A stretch of 64,000 nt of DNA, taken from Tretioscincus oriximinensis (lineage: Eukaryota > Chordata > Lepidosauria > Squamata > Gymnophthalmidae). Positions 1 to 11,479 of this stretch are shown here, piece after piece. Numbering within the stretch: the stretch's first letter is position 1; each line of letters opens with the position of its first letter. The notes beneath the pieces were generated by a model, which saw nothing but the letters and a program-made list of their open reading frames with translations, searched no databases and had not been told where the DNA came from. Made by a program: the position numbers and the translations under genes. The stretch is from NCBI GenBank assembly GCA_022410635.1, contig JAJVDF010000654.1, positions 33,200-97,199 on the forward strand, in the 5' to 3' direction.

Positions 1-11
1 CGGCACACATA

Positions 12-178
12 TAGTTTTTATTGCTCTCTCCATAACAGACACCCTGTGAGGTAGGCTGGGCTGAGAGAGTTCTAAAGAACTGTGACTGGCCCAAGATCAC
101 TGAGCTGGCTTCATGGAGAAGTGTGGAATCAAGCCAGGAGACTACCAGATAAGAATTCAACACTAACCACTACATCAA
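12..178 (-). repeat. tRNA-derived SINE (SINE-1), truncated
   Basis: The stretch carries the antisense body shared with many copies here: an 'accctgtgaggtaggctggg' block, 'gagagttctaaagaactg', then 'actggcccaagatcac' and 'ctaaccactacat'. The last part is the reverse of a tRNA-like head (box A-like 'gtagtggttag'). It lies just upstream of the POLR2F exon, in its last intron. Confidence 0.7.
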
Positions 179-420
179 TACTTCAAGCTCAGTTGGCTGG
201 ATGGGTTATAGATGTTTTTTGTTTGGAGAAAACATATTACCTCAGGAGTCTCCTAATTTCATCCCATTTCCATCTGGTCATTAGGAAGTTTCCACAATTA
301 GGGCTAAAAAAATCTGTTTGTTTTGGAAATGGATAGTCGGCAGTATTTGTGAGGAGGTTTCTGAAAATGTTCAAATATTACTTCATTAAAATGCCTCTTG
401 AAGGCTCCTGCTATGGTTGA

Positions 421-540
<120 letters not shown>

Positions 541-622
541 TTGGCTTCTCTTCTATGTTACATCTCTCGTTCAACACAGATTATTTTATTTTTTTATTTA
601 AATAAATACTACAAATGTACAG
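541..622 (+). promoter_or_regulatory. POLR2F: POLR2F 3' UTR with poly(A) signal
   Basis: A short A/T-rich 3' UTR follows the stop codon. AATAAA lies at 601-606, after 'tttttatttaaataaa'. Cleavage is expected about 15-25 bases later, around 620. The UTR would therefore be only about 80 bases long. Confidence 0.75.
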
Positions 623-792
623 CTCGGGGTTTAAATGGACAAATCATAAGTGTATGGCTGGAAAGGCAAGATAATTGAGGGAGCCTGATAGCAAGTATTA
701 GTTCATGGGAGGAAATAACTATCAGTTTGATAAATGGGAGAAAAGGCTCTGCCTCCATTTTGTTCTGACCTTTGAGGAGAAAAAAAGCGGTT

Positions 793-996
793 TAGGCTGA
801 CAAGATGATCCTTTTTGGGGAGGGTGAAAACCTGGTTTTGTGGTGCCTCCTGGTTTTTCCTGAGGGGAAAAAAAAGAATTTTTTTCCAAAAAAAACCTTT
901 TTTTGAAAAAAAAATCCTCAGCAAAAACCATGAGGCACTCCAAAACCGGGTTTCCAAACCCCCTCTCCCCTCAAAAAGGGGTTATCTGGTCAGCCT
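793..996. mobile_element. Foldback element FB-A, copy 1
   Basis: The left end TAGGCTGACAAGATGATCC is mirrored by the right end 'ggttatctggtcagcct'. Arms of roughly 90 bases pair through 'gtgcctcctggttttt' and its complement, with an A/T-rich centre. No open frame is credible. The copy is diverged. Confidence 0.8.
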
Positions 997-1524
997 GTTT
1001 TAAAAAGTTTATGCCACAAAATGAATAAATTTTTTGTAATTACGGATTTGCACAAATTTTGGGCACTTTTTTTTTAAAAAAAGGCAATGTGGAGCCTGAG
1101 AAGAGAACATTCTGAAAACAGATTGCCCACTCAGAAGCCAATGCGAATTTTGTGTGGATGATGAAGGGCAGCTGGGAGAAAATGACGGCGAGAATTGAAT
1201 TCACTTTGCAGTTCTCAAAAATGCTTCTTTCATCACTGTGAGAAGGCAGGCACAGAAATTGACAGAACTACGGAGCACAGGCAGTTTGTTATAACAGGTC
1301 AAATTAGGATGATCTTAGGTGTACAACATCGATGGTTCAAGGAAGAATTTTTCCTATTCCAGTTGAATGGTCTGAATTTGAACGAGAAGGGTGTGTACTT
1401 AATGAGATGGTTATTGATGGCCACTCTTTCTGTAATAGTAGCCAAATGGAATGTAGGGATGACCGGGTAACTCTCCCGATGGTGACCANTTAAAAGTGTG
1501 ATTTAATCAAGAAAAGAACCTAAG

Positions 1525-2055
1525 AGTTCTGGACTAGATGGCCAGAGCCCATCTAGTCCAGCATTCTGTCTCACATAGTGGGCCACCCATTGCACCTGGT
1601 CAGTCTCGAGCATAGGAGGGCAAAACCTCCATAGAAATGGTTTTCCAAGAAAACTGCCTGTTTTTCCATTTTAATATCTACTGGCACACCTGTATTTCAT
1701 GAATTTATCTAATCCTATGTTGAAGCCATCCAGGCTTCCACCTCCTTCTCTGGAAGTAAATTCCACAACCCTCTGAGCAAAAAAACACTTCCCTCTGTCC
1801 TCACTTTTCTGCTCATCAGTATCAAGGAGTGCCCCCTGGTCCTCGTGTGTGATGGAGAAAATACTTTTTCTTTATTCACCTTATCCATCCCATGCACAAT
1901 TTTATACACCTCAATCAGACCACCTCTTAAACACCATCTTTTGGTGCTGAAGAGGCCCAGACGTTGGAGCCAGATTTAGTAAGGGAGGTGTTCCAGCCCC
2001 ATGATCATTCTTGTGGCCCTTTTTTGCACCTTCTCTAGTCCCACCATATCCAACT
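1525..2055 (-). mobile_element. CR1-a LINE 3' fragment
   Basis: The minus strand encodes the degenerate end of a CR1-type reverse transcriptase ORF (blocks like RKVRTEGSVF, LWNLLPEKEVE). It continues through 'gctgaagaggcccagacgttg' homologous to the copies at 23.6 and 24.8 kb. The 3' UTR part at 1525-1640 has the family's 'agcccatctagtccagcattctgt' block. It is 5'-truncated and broken. Confidence 0.75.
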
Positions 2056-2059
2056 AAAT

Positions 2060-2880
2060 ATGAAAAAATGGGCTACAAGTGTTTTGTTCTGTCTTGTGGC
2101 AANTGAGAATCCCGGGTTGCCTTCCGTTCCTTTGTCCTCTTTACAAGCTGTGGCTGCTCTCCATGATTTTGATCCCTGCACCCCTTATTTACTGATCGAT
2201 GCTCCGTTGTCCTTTCAGAGCCAGGGGAGATAGATGGCGTCTTTGAAATATGACATCCGTAAGCTTAAGGGGGGGGGAGTGGCCGAGGGGCAGCTTCCCC
2301 TTCCACCACGTTTATACCTAAGCGGTTTTCAAGTGGTCACGCAGCTGCCGAGCTTCCAGGTGCTCTCTAAGGCAATTGAAAGACCCTTTCCCCCGTGACC
2401 TGCACCCCTTTCTCTTGCCTGCCAGTGGACAGACATGCCTTTGTGCCTGGGAGCAAGTTGCCTAGGAAACTCCATTTTCCCCTTGGATCAAGGCTGGCTG
2501 TGTGGGATTCTCAGGAGTATCACAGAGCAAGTCTCATCAAATCACTCATTGTTCCAGCTCCTGCCCTGGCTTCTTATCAATCGACAGGATCCCCTTACGG
2601 TGGGCAGTTCAGCAGCAGGAAGTTGGGTTGCTTCAGTGCATTTTCCAGCTTAGGAAAGCTTTGCCTTAACCGTGTAGGTTTAATATGCCTGTTATAGTAC
2701 ACACTGGGGATCCCTTTATCAGCCTCTCAGTCACACCCTTCTAGTATGCGTCTCCTCTGTGCGGGCCCTAGAAATTGCAAGGCTCTTGGATGGCCTATGT
2801 AAGAGGAAAATGCTCATTTGCTGTACTCCGTAGTACAGGGAAGAGAAGACGTGTAAATGTTTTGTGGCATAAACAGTTTT
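2060..2880. other. Spacer, nothing recognised
   Basis: Mixed-composition sequence with a G run near 2270. The open frame at 2395-2697 has no recognised domain, splice context or repeat match, and I regard it as chance. Confidence 0.5.
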
Positions 2881-2884
2881 AGGG

Positions 2885-3020
2885 ATGTTTAGGGAATCTC
2901 TTTAACCTGGCCTTTGGCTGAAAAAACTGCTCTTCTTTCCCTAATTTTAGATATTGCTGTTTTTGGGGTTTTATTATTAAAATGCCTGGGACCTTCGGGT
3001 AAAGGGCAGTATAGAAATGT
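2885..3020 (+). mobile_element. L2-like LINE 3' end
   Basis: It contains 'cctttggctgaaaaaactgc', 'agatattgctgttttt' and 'gggaccttcgggtaaagggc', ending in 'tatagaaatgtaaat'. The same order occurs at 5.8, 16.6, 36.3 and 46.4 kb. Confidence 0.6.
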
Positions 3021-3191
3021 AAATTAGAACGCTTAATACATTCGTGCAATATGATTTCATTACTACACAGGAAATGGACAAAGCAATTGGTAGATAAATT
3101 GTATAGTCCCTTCAAGACTCCAATCCTCATATGGAAATAAATGGCAGCCATTATTACTTAATAGAGATTCCAAACTAAATATTCCTTAAAA

Positions 3192-3390
3192 TAAGCTGAC
3201 CAGATGACCCCTTTTGGGTGTGTGTGTGTTGAAAACCCGTTTTTGGGATGCCTCCCATTTTTTTCTGAGGAAAAAGTTTTCAAAAAAATATTTTTGTTTT
3301 TTTAAATGTTTTTCCTCAGAAAAAAACAGGAGGCACCCTAAAAATGGGTTTTCAACATGCACACCCAAAAGGGGTCATCTGGTTAGCCTA
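3192..3390. mobile_element. FB-A, copy 2
   Basis: Ends are TAAGCTGACCAGATGACCCC and 'ggggtcatctggttagccta'. The arms are close to perfect complements through 'cacccaaaaggggtcatc'; the centre is A/T runs. The frames found on both strands are only mirror translations of the palindrome. Confidence 0.9.
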
Positions 3391-3611
3391 AAAGCTTCTT
3401 GAAATGGTAAAGGTGCCACCAGGATAAATGTTAAGGCAATGGGGAGGTAGGGAAATACTACTACAAGCAAATTTCTCTTTTGCCATTTGGCAGAAATTTT
3501 TATATACTGACCATCAAACTGATTCTTTTCACACAGATACTGAAAATTTAAGCAAACAGTCAGCCTCTTTTTAAAGTTATCCAGTCCAGGTGAGTTCTAC
3601 CAAATAAGAAG

Positions 3612-3805
3612 TAGGCTGATCAGATGACCCCTTTTTTGGAGGGGGAGAGTTGAAAACCCAGTTTTGGGGTGCCTCCCGTTTTTTTGCTGAGGAAAAAAAA
3701 ATATTAAAANTTTTTTTAGAAAAAAAATTTNCTCAGCAAAAACCAGGAGGCACCCCNAAAACGGGTTTTCACCCCACCCCCAAAAGGGGTCATCTGGTCA
3801 GCCTA
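3612..3805. mobile_element. FB-A, copy 3
   Basis: TAGGCTGATCAGATGACCCC opens the element and 'ggggtcatctggtcagccta' closes it. The inner arms carry 'tttggggtgcctcccgtttt' and its complement. Only about 220 bases separate it from copy 2. Confidence 0.9.
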
Positions 3806-4187
3806 GATTTGGGGGTTACCAATAGTTCCTTAGTTGAGCTTGTAAGATTAAGTGTACAAAAGTGTATCAGATAGTCTGGGTCTGTTGTCAATTCATTCAG
3901 ATGCAGAGCTTCCATGAATCAGTCTTATATTTCTTGATTCATTATTAAGGGCTGGCTGTTGTAGGGGAGAAGTGGAGACTTAACAGCACTCTAGATCTGA
4001 TAAGCGGCTGCTACTTTCACTCCAAGGTCACAAGGTGGCGCTCCTATCCTTTTGCTAGCTGAAGTAAGGGCCTGTGGGTGTTTCACTGAATTCCCTTGGC
4101 TGCAGGAAGGTGGGGCTGAGATTAGAGGTCAATTACTTTATGATAATGTCATCAAATTGTGTCGCATCATGAATCCATGCTTCATTT

Positions 4188-4206
4188 TACACACACACAC
4201 ACACAC
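4188..4206. repeat. (AC)n microsatellite
   Basis: A run of about nine CA dinucleotides. Confidence 0.9.
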
Positions 4207-4384
4207 ATGAATACTGAGGCAATAACAGGTAATTGCAAATAGTTGCTCTCCTCCCACAACAATTTGAAAAGGCCGACTAGCGTGTGATAGAAGAAACGCT
4301 CCAAAACAATTGATGACCCAGTGAGTGAGATGGGATGCTTGTGGCCTGACTCAACAGGGCTTTTCTTCTACTCTTAAACTAGAT

Positions 4385-4760
4385 TCTATTTATTTATTTA
4401 TTTATTTATTTTATTTTTAGTACTTTTATCCCGCCCTTCATCCTAAGGTCGCAGGGCGGCTTACAACATTAAAATAACGTAACAGTTAAAAACAGTGACC
4501 CCCAAACCCTCCCCCCCCATTCACACACACACACCCCCAGGCGTGAGCCCGGCCGGGAGGTCCCCTAACTACCAAATGCCCGGGTGAAGAGGTAGGTCTT
4601 CACCAGACGACGGAATGTTAACAAAGATGTCGCCTGGCGAGCCTCAAGAGGGAGGCTATTCCATAATTGGGGGGCTACCGCTGAGAAGGCTCTTTTGCGT
4701 GCCCCAGTTGTTCTCCATGAAGAGGGCACCACGAGCCTATTCTCCCCACAACTTGTCNAA
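4385..4760 (-). repeat. Interspersed repeat family K
   Basis: It opens with (TTTA)n, then 'tatcccgcccttcatcc' and 'aaggtcgcagggcggcttac'. It ends with a block around 'taggtcttcaccagacgacg' and 'gagaaggctc'. Related copies begin at 9640, 47030 and 53895. Probably the antisense 3' end of a LINE or SINE; class not assigned. Confidence 0.55.
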
Positions 4761-5310
4761 ATTCACAACACAGCTAGGAGGCTCTGGCAACCAGGGCCAG
4801 CTCCTAAAGCGCCATCCNCCCCCCGCCCCCCAAAATGCTGTTTGTTTAGCAGGGCTTAGAATATATTTTTCTTCCACTCCTAACGTAGGGTGAAGTGGGA
4901 TTTAAATTCTGTCCCGGAAGCGATGTTAATTTTTTTTTTGCATACACAACTCGTGTTTTCGGGCTCCCACCACAAGTTTCTCACTGGAAAACTAGCTGGG
5001 GAGAGGGGGCATAAAAAAATTACTTCCCAGGGGCATCAAACATCCAAAATACAGCCCTGCATGTTACACAAATTTCTCACACTGAGTCTTTAACTTGCCC
5101 AATGTGCTTCAATGCATTTCACTTACAGAGTGTCACCTTGCCAGCAGAAGGACAATGAGGTACGATTTCCTTATCTTCAGTTGAGCTGAAAAATAGAGAT
5201 GCTGAAATTGCGGTCCGCTAGATGTCGCAGAACAACCTACCTTCACAGTAGGTGCACAGAAAGTACTTCAGCAGGCAAGTCTGTTTGTTTGAGTCTGACC
5301 GTTGGTACAG

Positions 5311-5545
5311 AAGAGGAGGAGGAGTGTGTTCTTATACATGGCTTTTTTTCAACCCAAAGGGAATCAAAGCAGCTTACATAACTTTCTGTTCTTCTATTCA
5401 CAACAGACACCTTGTGAAGTAGATGGGGCTGAGAGAGTTCCAAAGTACTGGGACCAGTCCAAGGTCAGCCAGCTGGCGTTTATGGAGGAGTGCAGAATTG
5501 AACTGAGAAATTTACAGATAAGAGTCTGACACTTTCACCACTACA
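5311..5545 (-). repeat. SINE-1, near full length
   Basis: It runs from an antisense tail (gaagaggaggagg), through 'cccaaagggaatcaaagc' and 'caacagacaccttgtgaagt', to 'gagagttccaaagtactggg' and the tRNA-like head at 5510-5545 (antisense). Confidence 0.75.
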
Positions 5546-5559
5546 AATATTCCCCAAAT

Positions 5560-5925
5560 ATTTGAAGAAGTGCCTCCTCATGTATGTCCCTGGCCACACC
5601 CTAAGATCTTCTGATGGGGTTCTCTCCTGTCCTTTGTCAATAGGATGTAGACAGGTAGGAAGGCCTTCTCTGTGGCAGCTTCCAAGTTGTGTAATTCTCT
5701 TCCCTGAGGTGCGCCAGGCACTTACACTGTACACATTCAGATGCCTGGTGAAGATCTGCTTGTTCACCCTTGCCTTTGGCTGAGCCAAAAATCCCCCGTT
5801 CTTTGAAGGCACTGTCGCATTGGTAAATAGTTCTATTTTAATCCATTTTATTATTTTTATTGTGATCCCGCCAGAGACCTTTGTGTATAGGGCAAAATGT
5901 AAATGTAAATAAATAAATACACCAG
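5560..5925 (+). mobile_element. L2-like LINE 3' end
   Basis: Degenerate coding sequence for an RT-ORF C terminus (SLWQLPSCVILFPEV, TLYTFRCLVKICLF) is followed by 'gatcccgccagagacctttg' and a 'gtaaataaataaat' tail. The copies at 16.3 and 51.0 kb match. Confidence 0.65.
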
Positions 5926-6210
5926 ACTGGCTTCTCAATGCTCGGTGCAAATTACCATTAGTTGTAGTATGTGAAGTACAGAACGTTAAATCAATGTGGA
6001 ATCACTTTTCCCTGTATCAGATTAACATCTAAGGGGCACAGTCACACATTTGCTTTCAAGTCATTTTGACATCGTCTTCAAAACTGTTTGAAAACTGTGA
6101 GGTCAGACCTCACCTTCCCCTTCTGTTGTATCCCTTGAGTAAAACCCATTTTTATATACTTTCCTGACTGATATCAATGTCAGACTGGGGTCGGCTTGCC
6201 AGCAAGATAT

Positions 6211-6270
6211 GTCAAAACCAGGTTTCCAACCCCCACCCCCACCCCCCAAATGGGTCATCTGGTCAGCATA
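6211..6270. mobile_element. FB-A, copy 4 (right arm only)
   Basis: Only 'gtcaaaaccaggtttcca' through 'tgggtcatctggtcagcata' is present. The other arm is missing, so this is a deleted copy. Confidence 0.6.
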
Positions 6271-6474
6271 CCAAGGGTATACATAGCTTCTCTGGGATGG
6301 AGAAGCAGGCTGTATTCGTGAAATATCATTTGCTGGGAGTTGAGAACAGGTGAAGATTTTGCCTTCTTCTGTTCCAGACTGCCCAGGTGCAATTGGTGGG
6401 CCTCTGTGTGAGAGAGAAGGCTGGACTGGATGGCTGTTTCCCGATTCAGCAGGGCTCCTCTTATGTTCTTATGT
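6271..6474 (+). mobile_element. CR1-a LINE 3' UTR
   Basis: It starts at the end of the RT ORF ('aagggtatacatagcttc'), passes 'caggtgcaattggtgggcct', and ends with the repeat tail 'cttatgttcttatg'. Confidence 0.75.
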
Positions 6475-6694
6475 GTGAGTGGGTGAGTGAATATTTTTGG
6501 CAATATAGTGCACATTGTATCAATAGATCACTCTTAATTTAGTGCAAAAGTTCTCTTTACCCTGCAATATAATTGCCCCAAGCTCTTCAAAAACACTTAG
6601 GCCATGGTCACATTTTAAATTTTAATTCGGCTTCAGTCCGCTTTCAGAGTGAGATGGCAAGGTGGCAGACTGTTTTCTTTTGCATTCTCTAAGG

Positions 6695-7145
6695 CAGGGG
6701 TTCTCAAACCTATTTTGTCTACCGCCCACTTCGAGAATTAATTATTTTCTAGCGCCCCCCAATTTTTTTTTACTTTACTACATCTTAAGACTGGCTGGCT
6801 GGCATGCGCGCTTTTATATGAGGCAGCGGGCNGGCCTAGTACTTTCGAGAATGGACTAGAAACTTCTCGCTTCGCATTGGAGCTTAACGCCATCTATGGT
6901 ACAGTTTGACAACTATCGGACAGGAAATAGTTACTGTCTAGTCCCCTAGATGGCGTTACACCAGGAAAGGCGCATTAAGCGTAAAAGAGCGGTAAAGTTT
7001 GTGTTAAAAGCAAAAAAAAATTTAAATTAGCCAACGCCCCCCCTAAACCGCTTCAACGCCCCCCAATCTTCTCTGTGCCCTTNCTTCCCCCTATAGGCCT
7101 CCAGCGCCCACAAGGGGGCATTATCGCCCACTTTGAGAAAGACTG
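6695..7145. mobile_element. hAT-2 nonautonomous element
   Basis: Left end CAGGGGTTCTCAAAC is mirrored imperfectly by right end 'ctttgagaaagactg'. Flanks CTCTAAGG (6687-6694) and CTCCAAGG (7146-7153) differ at one base and fit an 8-bp hAT target duplication. No transposase frame remains. Subterminal 'cgcccacttcgagaa' and 'cgcccactttgagaa' repeats are clear. Confidence 0.75.
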
Positions 7146-7671
7146 CTCCAAGGCAAGGTAAGGAAAGTATGGCCTGCAGACCCATTGATCTGGACCACAA
7201 TCTTTCCTGGACCTGCAGGACCAACCCTACTAAGAACTAATGCAATCAAAAGAGTCTCAGGNCACAGATCGTCTGGGAAACAGCTGAATCGTGCCCAATC
7301 TTATTCCCTGTAAACTATTTGAAACAGCAGGTGCAGCAAGGATTCTGATGCTAATCTGACATGATTGGCTGCCCGTTCTTTACTGCAGTTGGATGAAAAC
7401 ATATAAATTTTACTTGCCTGGTATACAGCAATCACACTTTCCAGGAAACATATCATAAACTTTAACCTAAGCCGGTTAAGTTAGTCTGGTCAACTTTTAA
7501 GTTGGCTACCCAAAGTTTAACGTCAAGGCAAGTTTAAGAAAGCTTTTCAAGTAAGTGGGGAGGAGTCAAACAATTAGCCACGCAAATGCTCAATTCCTGC
7601 TATTTTGTTGGACTTGTCCCCAGGCTCAAAGTCTGAAAACAAACGTATGTTTTAAGATAAGCTTGTGAATA

Positions 7672-7867
7672 ACAACATTTACTTATAACGCCCTTTTTAA
7701 CCAAAGGGCAGTGCACATGCCTTTCGAAGTAGACAGGGCTGGGAGAGACTAAAGAAGTGTGATGGGCCCAAGGTTGTACAGTTGGTTTCATGGAGGAATG
7801 TGGAATTGAACAAGAGGCTGCCAGACAAGAGTCCAACACTCTAACCACTTCACCACACTGGTTCTCA
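7672..7867 (-). repeat. SINE-1
   Basis: It contains 'gaagtagacagggctggg', 'tgatgggcccaaggttg' and the antisense tRNA-like head 'ctctaaccacttcaccacac'. Confidence 0.7.
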
Positions 7868-7995
7868 ATGTTTTTGGGATGAATGGTAGGACAGTNAAAA
7901 GGAGAACTAGCAAACGCAAACGTAGCATTCCTGCTGTTTGACTTTACTGTTCCAGTGAGAATCCACCCCCTATATTTCTACAGTACACATGGCCA

Positions 7996-8432
7996 ACATA
8001 AGAACATAAGAGGAAGCATGCTGAAGCGGGCAGGAGCCCATCTAGTCCATCCTTCTCTCTCACACAGAGGCACCATTTGTACCTGGGCAGTCTGGAACAG
8101 AAGAAGGCAAAATCTTCAACTGTTCTCAACGCCCTGCAAATCATATTTCAGGAATCCTGCCTGTTGCTCCATGTCAGATGCAGCATCAGGACATCCATCC
8201 TAGTAGCTGTTTATACCCTTGGTGTCCATGAACTTGTCTAATCATGTCTTAAAGCTATCCAGGCTGCTAGCTACCACCACCTCTTCTGGAAGTAAATCCC
8301 ACAGGCCAATGACCCTCTGGGTGAAAAAGTACTTTCCTTTCTCTGTCCTCTCTCTTCTGCCCACCAGTTTCAAGGAATGTTCCCTGGGCCTAGTGTTGTG
8401 TGATAGAGAAAAAACATAGAGTATCTTGCTGA
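7996..8432 (-). mobile_element. CR1-a LINE 3' fragment
   Basis: The antisense tail 'ataagaacataagagg' comes first. Then follows reverse-strand coding for the RT C terminus ([20 protein letters not shown]). It is 5'-truncated near 8432. Confidence 0.8.
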
Positions 8433-8439
8433 ACATGTG

Positions 8440-9340
8440 CTATTCTACGCGCAGGCCTGCTGACTAAAGATACCCTTTAGCTACCCTGACGGCTGTGAAG
8501 CCCTAGCTACATCCGATAAGATTAATTTGCTACGGATGTTGACCAGGAACTTTTATTCTATGCCGCATGTTACTTCAGGCGGCCCATGAATAGCCTCTTC
8601 CTACGTCCGAAGGGAAGGCAGCAATGTGGACCATGATTTAATGCAGGGAGTGGTTTCGAAGGCAGGTTTTTAAAGAAACGATCGTTTAAAGGCATATGAT
8701 AACCTACTTGTCAACATGAGCTGAAACCCCCAGGAATGCGGGTTGCAGGCTGGTAATAAAAGGTTAATCTGTGGAGTTGCAGCATAGGAGGCCTTCTGCC
8801 CTCCCCGCTCCCCCTGGCGTTTAATCACGTTGGCGTGATGAAATTTCAGTAATGAAATGTGCCTTTGTGCGATCATTTTGGCATCTGCAATGGAGCGCGG
8901 GAGTCGTTTTCTTGGTCTTCTAGAAAATGGCTTCTTTGTTTTAGCCGCTTCCCCACACCCCAGCCCAAGAAGGCCCAAGTCTCACATCTCTATCAGATAC
9001 AATTAAAAGGATACCAAAAGGGCTCCACGCCAGCTCCCTTGAGATTGGATAGAGAACAGGCATCTTCTTGCATCCAGCCAAAATTCTTCATTTTGTTTTG
9101 ACGGTGAAAAACCACATGGCATGATCAGCTCTAGGGGCCGGAACGTCCCTCTGGGGTTCCCACGTAAAATCTGGGGTGGAGATACCGACAGCTGTAGAAG
9201 AGCAGATTTTCCTCCAGGTGCAGCTTCTACTGCTTGTAGCACTTGGGGTGAGTGGGTGGATTGACTATTTCACGCCTTATAAAGGTCCAACGCTCTATCC
9301 CAGATTTTAGGTGGGAACTATATCTTACACTTTCTTTNCT
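8440..9340. other. Spacer without recognised repeats
   Basis: About 0.9 kb that matches none of the families seen elsewhere in the window. Frames at 8670-8978, 8859-9101 and 9003-9242 lack recognisable domains. It is one of the few repeat-poor parts of the POLR2F-SOX10 spacer. Confidence 0.4.
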
Positions 9341-9345
9341 TGGAG

Positions 9346-9614
9346 TTATTTATTTATTTATCTATTTATTTATTCTTATACCTCACCNTATACCCGAAGG
9401 TCTCAGGGCGGCCAGCCAAAGGCTGACATAAATAGCTTTTGGTGCTTCCTCCACCACAGACGCCCTGTGAAGTAGGCAGGGCTGAGAGAGTTCTAAAGAA
9501 CTGCAACTGGTCCAAGGTCACCCAACTGGCTCNATGGAGGAGAGTAGAATCGAACTGGGAGACNACCAGATAAGAGTCCAAAGCTCTACCCACTACACCA
9601 AACAGGCTCTCTAA
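9346..9614 (-). repeat. SINE-1
   Basis: (TTTA)n then 'cgaaggtctcagggcggcc', 'gacgccctgtgaagtaggca', and the antisense head ending 'ctacccactacaccaaacag'. Confidence 0.7.
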
Positions 9615-9639
9615 TGACAGCAGTGGTAAGCGCAGGGGC

Positions 9640-9790
9640 ATATTTTTATTTATTTATTTTATTTGCGTTTCTATACCAGCCTGTACCCGAAGGTCTGAGG
9701 GTGGTTTACAATTAAAAAATCAACACATTAAAACCAAACCAATGTATTAAAGCAACAGTATCGGAGCATAGGGAAGCCATGTGCAACGGG
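9640..9790 (-). repeat. Family K fragment
   Basis: 'tatttattttatttgcgttt' is followed by 'cccgaaggtctgagggtggt' and 'ttacaattaaaaaatcaac'. Confidence 0.5.
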
Positions 9791-10169
9791 TGCAGCTGCC
9801 CAGGATAGCAAAATATAGCTAGTAGTACAACGAGGTTAACATTTTTTATTATTTTTATCGTTATAAACCACAAAGTAAATAATTGCTGATAATCTGTAAC
9901 AGAATAGCAATATTGAAGTTTAGATGAGGGAAGAGGTAAAATAAATGGCTACACAGGAGCATCAAACATCCAAAATACAGGGTTGGGTGCCATTTTCAGN
10001 TTGTGCTAAGGCACCCTAGGGAGTTCAGGTTATGTTTTCTTACATATTCTTCAACACTGCTAGAATTTCACACCGAACGCTGGCCGCACATGCGCACAGC
10101 ATGCTGTAGTGTGGAGGGTCCTTCTAAAGGAAAGAAGGGACAACTAGCCAGTGATGGGAGCTACCGGAA

Positions 10170-10465
10170 CCAAAATATCTATGTGAGGGGTTTTTATGAT
10201 GTCACTTTCTGGGCACGTAAGGAAGTGACATCAAAAGTGATGTCACTTCCTAGGCACAAGAGGAAGTGATGTCACTCTGGGCACCATTTCCCTGGAAGCA
10301 AATACTGGAAGTGACATCTTTTTGGTGTCCCTTCCAGTAAAATGGCTACACTCAGGGTGAGGGGGATTTTCTCATGTAACCCTGAACGTGATCTTGGATC
10401 ATGTATGAGGATGCTTATCTCATAGACTGCACAAGATTCTCGTGCAGTTCCCACTGTTTTGTCTC
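10170..10465. repeat. Interspersed repeat family Q
   Basis: It holds repeated 'gaagtgacatcaaaagtga' and 'gatgtcacttcctaggcac' palindromic blocks, then 'gggtgagggggattttct' and 'agattctcgtgcagttccca'. The copy at 24.4/25.8 kb has the same order. Confidence 0.65.
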
Positions 10466-10469
10466 AAGA

Positions 10470-10995
10470 GCATCTTTTATGCCTTGAGCCACAGAGTTCT
10501 TTAAGGTAAAATAGTTTTGTATGTATTATGTTTTGCGATAAGAATAGGTTTCTGTTACTTTAAGAAAAAAAGGGAACTCTGGGAAATCCCTGGGCTTTTA
10601 TATCTGTTTCTTTAGTTAGTTAGTTTCAGTTTTCTGTAGCCTTCGCAAGACTCAGTCCTGAAGAGACCAGTCTTTTTTGACAAAAGAAATTGATTACAAA
10701 GAGGAATAGTTTATAAAGAGGAATTCAAAAAGAGAAAGAGCCAGACAGAAAGAGAAACTGTGCAAAGAGAAGAGAAATAAAGTCATCATAAAGAAAAGAC
10801 AAACAAACTGCAAGAAAGACTTTGGGGGTAAAAATTCCAGTTGTTTATTTGTATTTGTGCATTTGAAAAGGTAAAGCCTTAGAAATAGAAAGAAGTTTAT
10901 TAGAATTGCCCTCAGGACAAACACCCACCAATGGAGCCACTAGTTCAACGTTATGTAAATTTGAATCACTCAGATAGGGATTTAAAATTTTGTGT
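10470..10995. other. Purine-rich spacer, possible old LTR element
   Basis: A TATA-like 'ggcttttatatctg' lies near 10595. A long A/G-rich tract (10680-10900) follows. This could be the end and leader of a decayed retroelement, but no LTR pair or coding was found. Confidence 0.3.
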
Positions 10996-11007
10996 ATTAT
11001 TTAAATA

Positions 11008-11466
11008 TAGGCTGACCAGATGCCCCCTTTTGGGGTGGGAAAACCCNGTTTTGGGGTGTCTACCCGCCCTCCTGCCCCACCCCACCCAGGCCATTTCCCT
11101 GGTTTTTGTTGAGGAAATTTTTTTAAAAATAAAAAATTCTCACACACTTCAAAACTTTCTTGCACACTTAATTTTTTTTNAAAAAAATAACTGCACCACC
11201 ACTAGGAGGTTCTGGCAACTGGGACCAGCTTCTGAAGGCACCTTCCCCTCTGTAAAAAATTTTTTAAAAATCCTCATGTACTCCAAAAATTCCCAGTTTA
11301 AAAATTCTCACACAGTTAAAAAAATTCTCACATGCTTCACCGATTTCTTGGGCGGGAATTTTGGAAGGGAATGCATGTTGGTGGGTAATTTGCATATTTA
11401 TGAATATGCAAATTAGCATTAATATTAATTACCCTGGTTTGGGTCTCAGAAAATCTGGTCAGTCTA
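11008..11466. mobile_element. FB-A, copy 5 (long form)
   Basis: TAGGCTGACCAGATG opens the element and 'atctggtcagtcta' closes it, 459 bp apart. Flanks TTTAAATA at 11000-11007 and 11467-11474 are identical, an 8-bp duplication as in hAT elements. The interior has 'attctcacac' repeats and no transposase. It may be a less deleted relative of the short hairpins. Confidence 0.7.
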
Positions 11467-11479
11467 TTTAAATACCAAC

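Noticed and set aside
793..3874. Overlapping Phe/Lys-rich frames on opposite strands
   Set aside because: Mirror translations of the FB-A palindromes.
10931..11416. 161-codon frame beginning MEPLVQRYVNLN
   Set aside because: It runs into FB-A copy 5 and contains repeat-derived sequence. It could be a trace of a retroelement, but there is no conserved motif.
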